Source: an uncultured Acetatifactor sp. | GTDB lineage: Bacteria; Bacillota; Clostridia; Lachnospirales; Lachnospiraceae | Direction: 5' to 3' | NCBI GenBank assembly: GCA_947594835.1 | Contig: CANQEH010000004.1 | Coordinates: 62,001 to 126,000 of the forward strand | Length of the DNA stretch: 64,000 bases | Shown here: piece by piece, positions 52,060-61,603 of the stretch | How positions within the stretch are numbered: the stretch's first letter is position 1 | How the letters are laid out: each line of letters begins with the position of its first letter | The notes under the pieces: generated by a model | What the model saw: only the letters and a program-made list of their open reading frames with translations | What the model was told of the DNA's origin: nothing | Database searches by the model: none | Translations under genes and position numbers: made by a program

Positions 52060-52074
52060 GCGGTTTTGTATCAG

Positions 52075-53757
52075 CTAAACCGATACCCCGGCAGCGTATA
52101 AGTTTCGGAAAACCCCTGACCGGCCCGACAATTCTTCAAAAGTCCCCTGTTCCACAATTCTTCCATCCTCCATGACAAATATTTTGTCATATTTCTTCAT
52201 GGTATCGGAATACAGATCGTGTGTCACCGCAACGCAGGTCATGTTTTCCAGTCCAAAAATACTTTCTTCGATTTTCCGGGCACACTCATTGTCTAAGGAA
52301 GAAGTCGCCTCGTCGAGAAGAAGGAGGCTCTTATGATACAGGAATGCCCTGGCGATCGCTATCCGCTGCTTCTCTCCTCCAGAGAACCGGGATCCGTTTT
52401 CTTCCACGCTTGTGTCAAGCCCTTTTTCCAGACAGTCTATCGTCTCCTTTAACCCCGCCATACGGATTGCCTCATCAATTTGTGCCTCCGGATATTCCCT
52501 ATATAGAGTTATATTGTTTCTGACGGTGTCATCAAACAAAAATATGTCCTGAGAAATCAGTGCCAGGCTGCAAAACAGATCTCCAGCTCCATCTATCTCC
52601 ACCCTGCCTGTGTAATCTCTGTAATAGCCTGCCAAAATTTTCAGCAAAGTACTTTTCCCGCTTCCGCTGCGCCCGACGATGGCATACTTTTTCCCAAAAT
52701 CGAATTGCGCCTGCACGTGCTTTATGACGGGGTTGTCTTGATAGGAGAAGGAAAGATCCTCTAACTTCATCCAATGCTTCATTTCCTTTTGTCTGATTTC
52801 CTCCTCTGGATGCTGTGAAAACTGCAGCAAATCCTGAATCTGTCCGCAGATTGGCCGTACCGATTTCAGCTGGCTGAATTTTGCGGAAAGTTGAAAGGCC
52901 GGAGAAATGACCTGCCCGGTCAGCTGTGTCACAGCGATGACACTTCCAATGGTGATCGAGCCGCCTACGGCCAAAACGCCGCACAGAGTCATGATGAAAA
53001 ACTGCACAGAAACCGAAGCTGCATTGACAAGACCATACAGTCCGGCCATTGTGCCTGCTGATAAAACCTTGCTCTGCTCTAATTTTTCAGCATCCTCTTT
53101 GTGTTTTCTGCGCATCGTATCCTTTAACTGATAGGCCTTGATCACCTCATAGCCATTCAGAATATTTTTGATTCTCATCGTATAATCAGCTGCACACTGC
53201 ATGATATCTGCCTGCTGTCTGCCAAGCCTGCCGCCGAACAGCTTCGGTATCAGGCTAGGGATTGCCATGGCAAAAATAGAGATCGCTGCAGCCATCGGAT
53301 GGATATAGACCAACAATCCCACCGCAATCAGGATGCCAGCCAATGATTCATAAATAGAAAGCAGGTTTTTGAGATAATTCTGTTCAAACAGAGTGAGGTT
53401 TTGGTTGAACAGAGTAAGATACTCTGCACTGTTCGTTTTTTGCCGTTCCGATATATTTTTATTCAGAACCCCCTCTAACAGCCCTGCACGAATCTGCAGC
53501 ATCACAGATTTGATCCACCCAGCCTGGCTTTTTTCGTGCCAAAAAATGACCAGCCCAAGGATCAACGCATAAACACAGCACAGGACGGCACATCGGATCA
53601 GCACAGACGTCTGTCCTGAAGAAATTGCCAGCGATACAGAATCGATCAGGTAATTGATCAGTAGCGCAACGCCAATGGTTCCAAAAATCCTCAATGTGTG
53701 GAACAATAGGAGCAATGCAAGCCTTGCCTTGCTTTTATCAATCAGATACCGAAACAT
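52075..53757 (-). CDS. ABC exporter, fused membrane and ATPase domains
   Basis: 560 residues from the ATG at 53757 (MFRYLIDKSKARLAL), preceded by GGAGG at good spacing. Six membrane helices (10-310), then the ATPase with GRSGSGKSTLLKIL, RFSGGEKQRIAIARA and LLLDEATSSLD. There is no N-terminal C39 protease domain, so it is not a self-processing bacteriocin exporter. It exports an unknown small molecule, peptide or lipid. It lies 123 bp after an HTH-TPR regulator and is AT-richer than the core genes, suggesting a laterally acquired regulator-exporter pair. Confidence 0.9.
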   Translation of the reverse strand: MFRYLIDKSKARLALLLLFHTLRIFGTIGVALLINYLIDSVSLAISSGQTSVLIRCAVLCCVYALILGLVIFWHEKSQAGWIKSVMLQIRAGLLEGVLNKNISERQKTNSAEYLTLFNQNLTLFEQNYLKNLLSIYESLAGILIAVGLLVYIHPMAAAISIFAMAIPSLIPKLFGGRLGRQQADIMQCAADYTMRIKNILNGYEVIKAYQLKDTMRRKHKEDAEKLEQSKVLSAGTMAGLYGLVNAASVSVQFFIMTLCGVLAVGGSITIGSVIAVTQLTGQVISPAFQLSAKFSQLKSVRPICGQIQDLLQFSQHPEEEIRQKEMKHWMKLEDLSFSYQDNPVIKHVQAQFDFGKKYAIVGRSGSGKSTLLKILAGYYRDYTGRVEIDGAGDLFCSLALISQDIFLFDDTVRNNITLYREYPEAQIDEAIRMAGLKETIDCLEKGLDTSVEENGSRFSGGEKQRIAIARAFLYHKSLLLLDEATSSLDNECARKIEESIFGLENMTCVAVTHDLYSDTMKKYDKIFVMEDGRIVEQGTFEELSGRSGVFRNLYAAGVSV

Positions 53758-53879
53758 AGGGGTCTTCCTCCAAGCAGTTTTTCTTTTTCCAGCCGCTGTA
53801 TCAATAATTATAGCCCTCCAGAGGAAAAATCCCATATCGTCAGATGTATAAAAAAACTTACATGAAATATTATATCCGT

Positions 53880-54791
53880 CTAGATGATAAGATGCAGTTC
53901 TTTCCTTGCGTAATCCCGTGCCATTGCCGCAAATTCAGACTTTTTTACAAGTTCCATATAGGGAATGACCGCTTTTAGTATGGCGCTGCTCTCTGCGTCG
54001 TCGCCCAACAGATGCAGTATTTTGGCTTTGATAAACTGGATCTCCGGCAGCAGCATCTGCTCCTGGCTGTTCATGCTTAAGTCTTCCGCCTCCTGACAGT
54101 ACAGGAAAGCTTCCTGATATCGATGTTCTTTTTCCATGTACTGGGCAAGATTAAACGCCACATTGACCTGCAAAAGGCGATAACCGCTGACCGCAGAAAT
54201 ATGTTTTTTCAGGGAAACGTATAAGTCCTCTCCCAAATGAATCGCCCTGCGTATCTCGCCGGATTGAAAAAGCAGGACTGCGATCAGATTCAGGATATTC
54301 GCCTCCCTGACCGTCAAGAGCGCATTTCGCACATCATCCAGATCAAGGGATGGTTTTGTGATTGCAATGGCCCGATGCAGCGAGGACATAGCCTTTTGCC
54401 TGTCTGCTCCTTCAGACAGCATAACGGCTGCCTCCAGCAATAAATAGTACTGCATATTCACGGGATCGCTCATGGCCGTTTTCTCTAATACCGCTAATTT
54501 TTCTTTTGCCTGCGGCAGCCGGCCCGCCCTCAAGAATTCTGCCGCCTGGTCTGCCTCCCTGTCAAACGCCAGCTGCCTGTCGGTCTGATAATAAACGTTA
54601 CAGATCTGATAAGTGCTTGTTCCGAGCCTGTCTAACAAAGCCTCCAGCACAGAATTAGAAGGCATCTGGGTTCCATTTTCAATTCTGGACACCGATACCG
54701 GCGAACATATCCCTTCCGCCAGTTCCTCCTGTGTCATATGCGCCCTTTTTCTCAACGAGCGAATCATCTCTCCCATCCTGTTGTCACTCAT
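53880..54791 (-). CDS. HTH regulator with TPR-like C-terminus, RRNPP-like
   Basis: 303 residues. An XRE-type helix-turn-helix fills residues 8-60 (MIRSLRKRAHMTQEELAEGI, VSRIENGTQMPS). The rest is a row of helical pairs like tetratricopeptide repeats (NVAFNLAQYMEKEHRYQEAF and similar). This two-part layout is that of Rgg/PlcR-type regulators, which bind short signal peptides in their TPR groove. Whether this one senses a peptide is inference. It stands directly upstream of an ABC exporter on the same strand, a sensible pairing for peptide or drug response. GGGAGGTATGGC precedes the ATG. Confidence 0.85.
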   Translation of the reverse strand: MSDNRMGEMIRSLRKRAHMTQEELAEGICSPVSVSRIENGTQMPSNSVLEALLDRLGTSTYQICNVYYQTDRQLAFDREADQAAEFLRAGRLPQAKEKLAVLEKTAMSDPVNMQYYLLLEAAVMLSEGADRQKAMSSLHRAIAITKPSLDLDDVRNALLTVREANILNLIAVLLFQSGEIRRAIHLGEDLYVSLKKHISAVSGYRLLQVNVAFNLAQYMEKEHRYQEAFLYCQEAEDLSMNSQEQMLLPEIQFIKAKILHLLGDDAESSAILKAVIPYMELVKKSEFAAMARDYARKELHLII

Positions 54792-54957
54792 GCCATACCT
54801 CCCAAAAATCCTATTTCATACAAAACGCCCAACCCCGGCGCGCTGATCTGTTCAGCTGCCTGAGATGGGCGCTATGTTTTACGCCGGACTGTCGGCGGTT
54901 TGCTTGTCATGCCGCTCCACGTGGACAGCCGTCTCTATCCCTGCTGCCCCCAAAGCT

Positions 54958-56415
54958 TCATTCCCGTCCTGCGCGGAGCTTCTGTGCGATCTCTTCTACT
55001 TTCTCCTCCGTCAGCTGGTATTTCTTGTGGAAATAGAATACGGCGATCAAAAGCCCGATGACCGGGATCACGGTCATGGTCATGCGCAGACCCACCGCGG
55101 AGGAAGGGGCAATCGCATTGTCCACCGCCGCTTCCGTGTCCTGGCTGATGTGGAAGACCCCAAGACAGATGGAAGCGATTAACGCCGCCACGCCGGAGGC
55201 CAGCTTCACCACAAAGGTCTGCATGGAAAAGATCACGCTCTCATCCCGCCTGTGGTTCTTTAACTCGCCGTAGTCCACCGTGTTGGCCAAAAATACGGTA
55301 GTCAGCACGGACAGCATCCCGTTTGCGGCAAAGATGAAAAAGCCCGGGATAAACAAAAGGTACACATTGGACATATTGGTGAACGCCAGCACCAGCAGGG
55401 TCACATAGCCCAAAATCGCCATGCCGAAGCTCACATAAAAGATGTGCAGGGCACTCAAAAACTTCCGAAGCAGCGGGAACAGAAGCATCATGGCCAGAAT
55501 CTGGATGCCGCCGCCAAAGGTATTGAACAGGGTGTAGGCGTCCCGCCAGCCCTCTCCGCCAAAATCGTATTTGAAGAAATAGATCACCAGATTGGAAGTG
55601 ATGTAGATGGAGCTGTTGATCAGCACAATGGCCACCACCACCGTCATCGCCTGGTCGTTCTGGAGCAGTGCCTTGAACATCTGGCCAACGGAGGGCGCTT
55701 CTATGTCCACGGTGGATTTTTCCTTAATGTTTAAGCAGGTGGTCAGGATGAACACCACAAAAAGCACTGCCACGATCAGGGAAAACCATATAAAGCCTTC
55801 CCGCTCAATACCGCGCTCTATAACCTGTCTTAAGGCCGACCCTTCCTCCGGCATCTCCGTCAGACCGTTGGCGGCAAGCAGCGCCGCCCGCTTCCTCTGT
55901 CCCAATGCCGCCACGCAGATCATGGTGACAATCGTAATGATGGCGGAACCCACGCCGGCACAGGATCTGGCCAGCGTCGTCAGGCCCTCTCTCTCTTTTC
56001 CTCCCTGGGTAAACGCAGGAATCATGGACCAGTAGGGAATGTCCATCATGGTGTATGTGACGCCCCAGAGAATGTAGATTACCGCCGCATAAGCCACCAG
56101 GCCGCCGCCGTTTAACGCAGGAGGCGCCGTAAACATGAGAAACAATACCACCGCGTTCAACAGGGTCCCGATCAAAAGCCAGGGCCTGAATTTGCCCCAT
56201 TTCGTCCGGGTCTTTGCCACCAGCACGCCCATGATCGGATCGTTGAAGGCGTCAAACACCCTGGCCGCCATCAGGATAATCCCCATGGCCACTGCATTGA
56301 CGCCTAAGATGTCCTGATAATAGTAGAGCACATAGCTGGCGGACAGCATATACACCATGTCCTTGCCCACTGCCCCCAGGCCGTAGGAAACTTTTTCTTT
56401 TCCCGTCAGTTTCAT
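54958..56415 (-). CDS. GPH-family sugar:cation symporter
   Basis: 485 residues from the ATG at 56415 (MKLTGKEKVSYGLGAVGKDM), preceded by GGAGAAAGCTT, with twelve membrane segments. DAFNDPIMGVLVAKTRTKWGKF-like N-terminal signature (VFDAFNDPIMG, TRTKWGKFRPW) marks the glycoside-pentoside-hexuronide group of the MFS. It should import a glycoside with a cation. It follows a TetR gene by about 130 bp; no glycosidase is adjacent, so the substrate is not evident. Confidence 0.92.
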   Translation of the reverse strand: MKLTGKEKVSYGLGAVGKDMVYMLSASYVLYYYQDILGVNAVAMGIILMAARVFDAFNDPIMGVLVAKTRTKWGKFRPWLLIGTLLNAVVLFLMFTAPPALNGGGLVAYAAVIYILWGVTYTMMDIPYWSMIPAFTQGGKEREGLTTLARSCAGVGSAIITIVTMICVAALGQRKRAALLAANGLTEMPEEGSALRQVIERGIEREGFIWFSLIVAVLFVVFILTTCLNIKEKSTVDIEAPSVGQMFKALLQNDQAMTVVVAIVLINSSIYITSNLVIYFFKYDFGGEGWRDAYTLFNTFGGGIQILAMMLLFPLLRKFLSALHIFYVSFGMAILGYVTLLVLAFTNMSNVYLLFIPGFFIFAANGMLSVLTTVFLANTVDYGELKNHRRDESVIFSMQTFVVKLASGVAALIASICLGVFHISQDTEAAVDNAIAPSSAVGLRMTMTVIPVIGLLIAVFYFHKKYQLTEEKVEEIAQKLRAGRE

Positions 56416-56546
56416 AAGCTTTCTCCGTTTCTGCGCCGCCTGAAGAAGATGCAGGCATCCCTCTCCCACAACGGGTCTGTGTCAGGCAGCGCGCAGGCAC
56501 AGCTCCCGGGATTGAAACATTTCAACTTCCGCCTTTTTGGGCCCTC

Positions 56547-57113
56547 TTACGGTTTCCGCACCGCGATCCCGTCCACCAGGATTTCCACGATCTCCTCCAG
56601 CGCCTGGCTGTAAGAGATGTCAACCCGAAGCAGGATATCACTCTGGAAAAACTGTTCCAGGGCTGCCTCCAGCATCAGTTTCACCAGCGGAATCGGGACC
56701 GGGCGTATGACCCCCTCCCGGATGCCCTGCTCTATCAGGGCGATGGTTCCCTCCCAGCCGGTCTCCAGCCGCTCCTGCACCTTGGCGTAGATGCTGGGAT
56801 ATTTCTCCTTTAAGGGATAGAGCTGCCTGAAGTCGATGTTCCGATACCTCTCCGGCATTGCGCCCAGGATCTTGCGCACCTTTTCCAGGGTGCTTAAGCT
56901 TTCGTCCTCCGTCACCTGGCGCTCGCACTCCTTGATGCTGTCAAAGAGATAATCCACCATGCACAGAAACAGGGATTCCTTGTCTGCAAACACCGTGTAG
57001 ATGGTCTTTTTGCTGATGCCGAGCTGTCTGGCAATGTCATCCATGGTAAACTTCAGGCCCTTTTGGTTGAAAACGGCGATGGTACCCTCCAATATGGACT
57101 CCCGAAGCACCAT
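56547..57113 (-). CDS. TetR/AcrR family transcriptional regulator
   Basis: 188 residues. HTH: ILEGTIAVFNQKGLKFTMDD then IARQLGISKKTIYTVFADKE. The C-terminal part is helical with TetR_C-like spacing. The ATG at 57113 follows GGGGGAGGTGAGCGGGT. It lies just upstream of the GPH symporter gene and likely represses the pair. An inverted repeat GGAAACT...AGTTTCC upstream (57133-57160) is a candidate operator. Confidence 0.9.
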   Translation of the reverse strand: MVLRESILEGTIAVFNQKGLKFTMDDIARQLGISKKTIYTVFADKESLFLCMVDYLFDSIKECERQVTEDESLSTLEKVRKILGAMPERYRNIDFRQLYPLKEKYPSIYAKVQERLETGWEGTIALIEQGIREGVIRPVPIPLVKLMLEAALEQFFQSDILLRVDISYSQALEEIVEILVDGIAVRKP

Positions 57114-57132
57114 ACCCGCTCACCTCCCCCTT

Positions 57133-57160
57133 GGAAACTTACTTTTGTTTTTTAGTTTCC
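57133..57160. promoter_or_regulatory. Candidate TetR operator
   Basis: GGAAACT (57133-57139) and AGTTTCC (57154-57160) form an inverted repeat with 14 bp between, 20-50 bp before the TetR start. The same GAAACT word recurs in the terminator stem at 57197-57232. Confidence 0.45.
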
Positions 57161-57192
57161 TCCGTTTTCATCATTGTAGCAGGAATCCCATA

Positions 57193-57235
57193 AAAAAACA
57201 AGAAACTGAATAGCTAAAATCAGTTTCCTGTTTTT
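57193..57235 (-). terminator. Terminator of the M18 aminopeptidase gene
   Basis: AACAGGAAACTGA (57220-57232), loop, TCAGTTTCTTGTT (57197-57209), then TTTTTA on the minus strand; one mismatch. Confidence 0.85.
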
Positions 57236-57256
57236 ATTCAGAATAGACAAAGAACG

Positions 57257-58540
57257 TCATTGTGCAAAATATGCTTTAAAAAATTCTACCGCGTATCCGG
57301 TGTCTTTCCCGCCCCCGGTCTCCACTGCCGCGTGCATGGCCAGCTGGGGAAGCCCCACGTCCGCTGCGTTCACGGAGAGGTGCCCGGTGAGGATGTTGCC
57401 CAGGGTAGATCCCCCCGGTATGTCGGAGCGGTTTGCGTAGGTCTGGCAGGGCACTCCCGCCTGCCTGCACAGCATCCGCACCGTTGCTCCGGAAAATCCG
57501 TCCGTGGTGTATTTCTGCCCGCCGTGGTACTTCAGGACAATTCCGCCGTTTAAATAGGGCCTGTTGGTGGGATCTGCCTTCTCCGGGTGGTTGGGGTGGA
57601 CGGCATGGGCATTGTCCGCAGAGATCAAAAAGCTTTCCGCCAGCATCCGAAGATACTCCTCCCGGCTTAAGAAAAGTCCCTCCGCGATCCGAACGAGCAC
57701 ATCCTCCAGAAAAGTAGAACCCGCGCCCTGCTTGGTGCTGCTGCCCACTTCCTCGTTGTCGAAGACGGCGCAGACATTGCCGTACTCTCCCGGCACGCTC
57801 TCGGAAAAAGCCTTGCCGCAGGCGTAAACGCACTGCAGATCATCCAGCCTGGGAGAGAGCACAAACTCCCCCTCTCTGCCGATGATGCGCCCCGGCTCCC
57901 GCACATACAAAAACAGATCCTGATCCAGAATATCCTCTCTGTCCACGCCAAGCTCCCTGGCGATCCGCTCCAGGAGCACGTCCTTTTCCTCCCCCTTGCC
58001 GCAGGCCCCGTACAGAGGGAGCAGATCCACCTGCGGATTGTACTCCGGCGCCTTGCTCCGATCCGTCTGCATATGGATGGCAAGGCTGGGAATCACCAGA
58101 AGATCCTCCGCCAGATTCAAAAGGGCCGGCTGTATCTTCCCGCCCTTTCGCAGCATCACCCGGCCCGCCACAGACAAAGGCCTGTCCATCCAGGTAGACG
58201 GGATCATGCCGCCGTATTTTTCCGTATTCAGCTTCAGATAGTGCTCCTCCACCGCCATCTCCGGGTTTGCCTTGATCTTAAAGCAGGGGGAATCGCTGTG
58301 GGCGGCGGCAATGTGAAAGCCCCGGGGCTTATCCTTTGGCAGGGAAAAAGCGATCAGAGAGGAATCTCCCCGCAGCACATAAAAGCTCCCGCCGCCGCTG
58401 ATGTCCCACTTTTGCGACTCCTCCAGTCTGCCAAACCCCTGTCTGTCCAGCATCTTTGCCAGATTGTCCACTGCGTGGAAGCAGCTTGGACTGTCCTGGA
58501 TAAATTGAAGCATCTCTTCGGTATACTGTCTCTCTTCCAT
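57257..58540 (-). CDS. M18 family aminopeptidase
   Basis: 427 residues, normal for bacterial M18 aspartyl-aminopeptidase-like enzymes. Metal ligands and catalytic residues lie in AAAHSDSPCFKIKANP, FDNEEVGSSTKQGAGST (Glu-Glu pair), ISADNAHAVHPNH and the C-terminal MHAAVETGGGKDTGYA. It is a cytosolic dodecameric zinc peptidase removing N-terminal residues. The ATG at 58540 follows AAAGGGATTCAG. It is transcribed after fcl (82 bp) and may be in one transcript with it. Confidence 0.95.
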   Translation of the reverse strand: MEERQYTEEMLQFIQDSPSCFHAVDNLAKMLDRQGFGRLEESQKWDISGGGSFYVLRGDSSLIAFSLPKDKPRGFHIAAAHSDSPCFKIKANPEMAVEEHYLKLNTEKYGGMIPSTWMDRPLSVAGRVMLRKGGKIQPALLNLAEDLLVIPSLAIHMQTDRSKAPEYNPQVDLLPLYGACGKGEEKDVLLERIARELGVDREDILDQDLFLYVREPGRIIGREGEFVLSPRLDDLQCVYACGKAFSESVPGEYGNVCAVFDNEEVGSSTKQGAGSTFLEDVLVRIAEGLFLSREEYLRMLAESFLISADNAHAVHPNHPEKADPTNRPYLNGGIVLKYHGGQKYTTDGFSGATVRMLCRQAGVPCQTYANRSDIPGGSTLGNILTGHLSVNAADVGLPQLAMHAAVETGGGKDTGYAVEFFKAYFAQ

Positions 58541-58621
58541 CTGAATCCCTTTCCCGTTATGCCGCGCTCATGTCGTCTTTTCTCCGCGTGCTTTCCCTTG
58601 GCCGCGCCACAGGCAGGCCGC

Positions 58622-59563
58622 TCAGCGCTCCGCCCGCACAGGGTTCTCCAAAAAGTCCTGATAGGCAAGCCGGATGCCGTCTTCCAGCTCCGTCTTGTAG
58701 TGATATCCCAGAGCCTCCAGCTTGCTCACGTCCAAAAGCTTTCTGGGCGTGCCGTCCGGCTTGGAGGGATCCCATCTGATCTCTCCCGTGTACCCTACCA
58801 CCTTGGCCACCAGTTCCGTCAGCTCCCGGATGGTCAGCTCTTTTCCCGTCCCCAGGTTGACCGTCTCGTTTCCGCTGTAATGGTTCATCAAAAAGATGCA
58901 GGCCTCCGCCAGGTCGTCCACATACAGAAACTCCCGAAGCGGCGTCCCGGTTCCCCAGCACACCACCTCCTTGGCCCCGGACTCCTTTGCCTCGTGAAAC
59001 CGGCGGATCAGCGCCGGCAGCACATGGCTGTGGGTGGGATGATAGTTGTCGTTTGGCCCGTAGAGGTTGGTGGGCATGACACTGATAAAGTCCGTTCCGT
59101 ACTGGCGGTTTAAATATTCGCAGTACTTTAAGCCGGAAATCTTCGCCAGGGCGTAAGCCTCGTTTGTGGGCTCCAGCGCCCCGGTGAGCAGGCAGTTCTC
59201 CTTCATGGGCTGGGGGGCCATCCTGGGATAGATACAGCTGCTGCCCAAAAACAAAAGCTTCCGGCAGCCGTTCTGCCAGGCGGCGTGAATCACGTTCATC
59301 TCCAGCGCCATATTCTCATACAAGAAATCCGCCAGGGCCTGGCTGTTTGCGACAATACCGCCCACCTTGGCCGCAGCCAGGAACACATAGTCCGGCTTCT
59401 CCCTTTCAAAAAACTCCTCCACCTGATCCTGCCTGCACAGGTTTAATTCCCCGTGGCTTCTGGTGAGAAGGTTGTGATACCCCTCCCGCGCAAGGGCCCT
59501 GCAGATGGCGCTGCCCACCATGCCCCGATGGCCCGCCACATAGATTTTCGCATCTTTTTCCAT
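58622..59563 (-). CDS. fcl: GDP-L-fucose synthase
   Basis: Epimerises and reduces GDP-4-keto-6-deoxymannose to GDP-L-fucose with NADPH. 313 residues from the ATG at 59563 ([20 protein letters not shown]), preceded by GAGAGGAAAC. The Rossmann motif is GHRGMVGSA; the SDR catalytic pair is in [28 protein letters not shown] carries the family Ser/Cys. Acts after Gmd, encoded just upstream. GDP-fucose is used for surface polysaccharide, so fucosylated capsule or glycan is likely. Confidence 0.95.
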   Translation of the reverse strand: MEKDAKIYVAGHRGMVGSAICRALAREGYHNLLTRSHGELNLCRQDQVEEFFEREKPDYVFLAAAKVGGIVANSQALADFLYENMALEMNVIHAAWQNGCRKLLFLGSSCIYPRMAPQPMKENCLLTGALEPTNEAYALAKISGLKYCEYLNRQYGTDFISVMPTNLYGPNDNYHPTHSHVLPALIRRFHEAKESGAKEVVCWGTGTPLREFLYVDDLAEACIFLMNHYSGNETVNLGTGKELTIRELTELVAKVVGYTGEIRWDPSKPDGTPRKLLDVSKLEALGYHYKTELEDGIRLAYQDFLENPVRAER

Positions 59564-59703
59564 GTTTCCTCTCATTCTGCCGCCCCCGCGGCATAAGCCC
59601 CCAAAAGGGCCACTGTATCCTGTACTTTTTCTGCCCGGAAAGACGCCCTTTCACAGCCCATGAAAGGCTCCTGCCCAGCCCCAGAAAAACTTTCCAGTTC
59701 CGG

Positions 59704-59806
59704 GAGAATCGCCGCTCCTGCGATTCTCCTGCGCGAGAAAGGCATCCGCGATGCCGTAGGATTTCTTAGCCTGCGTACTCTGCAGGCTTAGAAATCCTTC
59801 TCACGC
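59704..59806. repeat. Multi-hairpin element between gmd and fcl
   Basis: Three stems: GAGAATCGC/GCGATTCTC (59704-59728, perfect), GGCATC/GATGCC (59741-59755, perfect) and a 17-bp stem AGGATTTCTTAGCCTGC/GCAGGCTTAGAAATCCT (59758-59798, one mismatch). GCGCGAGAA (59731-59739) and TTCTCACGC (59798-59806) can close the last two into a cloverleaf. The gmd stop codon (59788-59790) lies in the last stem, so the last few codons of gmd come from the element. No T-tract follows. It resembles REP-type repeats. Confidence 0.65.
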
Positions 59807-60825
59807 TTTATCAAAGCCAAATCATGCTCCGCCATCATGCGGCACAACTCCTCATAGCTGGTCTTCAAGGGGTTCCAGCCCAGCACAGTCTTTGCCTTAG
59901 TGGGATCCCCCCAGAGATTTACCACGTCCGTAGGCCGATAGAATTCCTTGCTCACCTCCACCAGCACTCTGCCGTCCGCCCGGTCTATGCCCTTTTCCTC
60001 CAGGCCCGTCCCCTGCCATTTCAGTTCGATCCCCACATAGTGGAAGGCCAATGTGGCAAACTCCCGCACCGTGTGCTGGACACCGGTGGCAATGACAAAA
60101 TCCTCCGGCTTATCCGCCTGGAGCATCAGCCACATACACTCCACATAGTCCTTGGCATAGCCCCAGTCCCGCAGGGAATCCAGATTTCCCAGATACAGCT
60201 TCTCCTGCAGCCCGCAGGCAATACGCGCTGCGGCCATGGTGATCTTTCTGGTGACGAAAGTCTCCCCGCGCCGCTGCGACTCGTGGTTAAACAGAATACC
60301 GTTTACCGCGAACATCCCGTATGCCTCCCGGTACTCCTTTACGATCCAGAAGCCGTACTGCTTTGCCACCGCGTAGGGGCTGTAAGGGTGAAAGGGCGTA
60401 GTCTCCCGCTGAGGCGCCTCCTCCACCTTGCCGTACAGCTCCGAGGTAGACGCCTGGTAGATCCGGCAGCTTTCTGTCAGCCCCGCGATCCGCACCGCCT
60501 CCAGGATCCTGAGCACCCCCAGGGCGTCCACATCCCCGGAATACTCCGGGGCGTCAAAACTGACGTGCACATGGCTCTGGGCCGCAAGGTTATAGATCTC
60601 ATCAGGCCGCACCTGGCAGACGATGCGGATGATGCTGGAAGAATCCCCCATATCGCCCTCATGCAGAAACAGCCTTTCCTCCCCCAGCAGATGATCGATC
60701 CGGGCCGTGTTGCTCACCGAAGCCCGGCGCAGCATACCGTGCACTTCATATCCTTTCTCCAGCAGAAACTCTGCCAGGTAAGAGCCGTCCTGCCCGGTAA
60801 TCCCTGTGATCAGCGCCTTTTTCAT
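59788..60825 (-). CDS. gmd: GDP-mannose 4,6-dehydratase
   Basis: Converts GDP-mannose to GDP-4-keto-6-deoxymannose with a bound NADP. 345 residues. [20 protein letters not shown] is the Rossmann loop; [13 protein letters not shown] and [13 protein letters not shown] carry the catalytic Thr, Glu, Tyr and Lys; [17 protein letters not shown] is the family signature. The ATG at 60825 follows GGAAGGAGAGGTACG. Operates with fcl downstream. Its last codons fall in a hairpin element. Confidence 0.96.
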   Translation of the reverse strand: MKKALITGITGQDGSYLAEFLLEKGYEVHGMLRRASVSNTARIDHLLGEERLFLHEGDMGDSSSIIRIVCQVRPDEIYNLAAQSHVHVSFDAPEYSGDVDALGVLRILEAVRIAGLTESCRIYQASTSELYGKVEEAPQRETTPFHPYSPYAVAKQYGFWIVKEYREAYGMFAVNGILFNHESQRRGETFVTRKITMAAARIACGLQEKLYLGNLDSLRDWGYAKDYVECMWLMLQADKPEDFVIATGVQHTVREFATLAFHYVGIELKWQGTGLEEKGIDRADGRVLVEVSKEFYRPTDVVNLWGDPTKAKTVLGWNPLKTSYEELCRMMAEHDLALIKREKDF

Positions 60826-60864
60826 CGTACCTCTCCTTCCGCCGCCTCAGACGGCACTGCATTT

Positions 60865-61416
60865 TCATCTATGATACACGATCGTTTCCGCCATCTCCCT
60901 CGCCTTCTCTTCCCCGCAGAGTATACCCGCCACGGCAAGGCCAAAGTCAACGGCGGTCCCCATGCCCCGGGAAGTGATCACATGATCGGAGATCTCCACC
61001 GGGCCGTCCGTCACCTGGGCGCCCTCCAGATGGCTCTCAAAACCGGGATAACAGCAGGCCCTCCTGCCCCGCAGAATGCCCCTGTGCCCAAGGATGCTGG
61101 GCGCCGCACAGATCGCCGCCAAGTATTTCCCGTCCCGGTAAAAAGCGTCCACCTGCTCCATCAGCTCTGCATGGGCCTCCAGATTTTTCGTGCCCAGGCC
61201 GCCCCCGGGCAGCACCAGCATATCATACGCCGCAAAATCCGCCTGTTCAAAAGTCTTATCCATTTCCACCAGAATGCCGTGGGAACCCTTCACCTGCTTC
61301 TGTCCATACGCCGACACCATGTCCACGGACAGCCCGCACCGGCGGCAGATATCCACCACGGCCAGCGCCTCGATCTCCTCATACCCTTCCGCAAAGAAAA
61401 CAGCCAGTCTGCTCAA
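60865..61416 (-). CDS. DJ-1/PfpI family protein
   Basis: 183 residues. The DJ-1 fold shows FFAEGYEEIEALAVVDI with the conserved Glu, LPGGGLGTKNL, and nucleophile Cys in AAICAAPSILG. Bacterial relatives are glyoxalase III or deglycase-like, or chaperones; the precise activity is not settled. The start is a TTG at 61416 behind GAGAGGACGGGACA. It lies 39 bp upstream of gmd on the same strand and may share its transcript. Confidence 0.9.
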   Translation of the reverse strand: MSRLAVFFAEGYEEIEALAVVDICRRCGLSVDMVSAYGQKQVKGSHGILVEMDKTFEQADFAAYDMLVLPGGGLGTKNLEAHAELMEQVDAFYRDGKYLAAICAAPSILGHRGILRGRRACCYPGFESHLEGAQVTDGPVEISDHVITSRGMGTAVDFGLAVAGILCGEEKAREMAETIVYHR

Positions 61417-61523
61417 TGTCCCGTCCTCTCTTTCCCAGATTCATCCAGACGCGCAAAAGCACGCGCATATAATCAGTATACACAGTTTCGGCAAAGAATC
61501 AAGCCCCTGCAGATTTCCCGTCC

Positions 61524-61552
61524 TTTACCTTTTTCAAAAAATAATGTATAAT
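61524..61552 (+). promoter_or_regulatory. Promoter of the CYTH gene
   Basis: -35 TTTACC (61524-61529), 17-bp spacer, -10 TATAAT (61547-61552), 52 bp before the start. Confidence 0.65.
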
Positions 61553-61603
61553 AATGCTGTTGGGGACAACACCGACAAGCAGAACAGACAAAGGGAAAAA
61601 ACA

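Larger units (their letters stand above)
51739..52074. other. Intergenic region with two promoters and tiny open frames
   Basis: 335 bp between the Rpn pseudogene and the ABC exporter. It holds a promoter at 52031-52059 and one at 51747-51775. A 39-codon frame on the minus strand (GTG 51845 to TGA 51726) has GGAGAGGAAG upstream and its stop overlaps the pseudogene's ATG. An 88-codon frame (52014-51748) begins about 10 nt after the predicted start of transcription without a ribosome-binding site. Neither resembles a known peptide. Not accepted as genes. Confidence 0.4.

Noticed and set aside
59824-61551. Plus-strand frame of 575 codons opposite gmd and the DJ-1 gene
   Set aside because: Antisense shadow of two clear enzymes; the reading is His/Pro/Arg-rich and has no motif.
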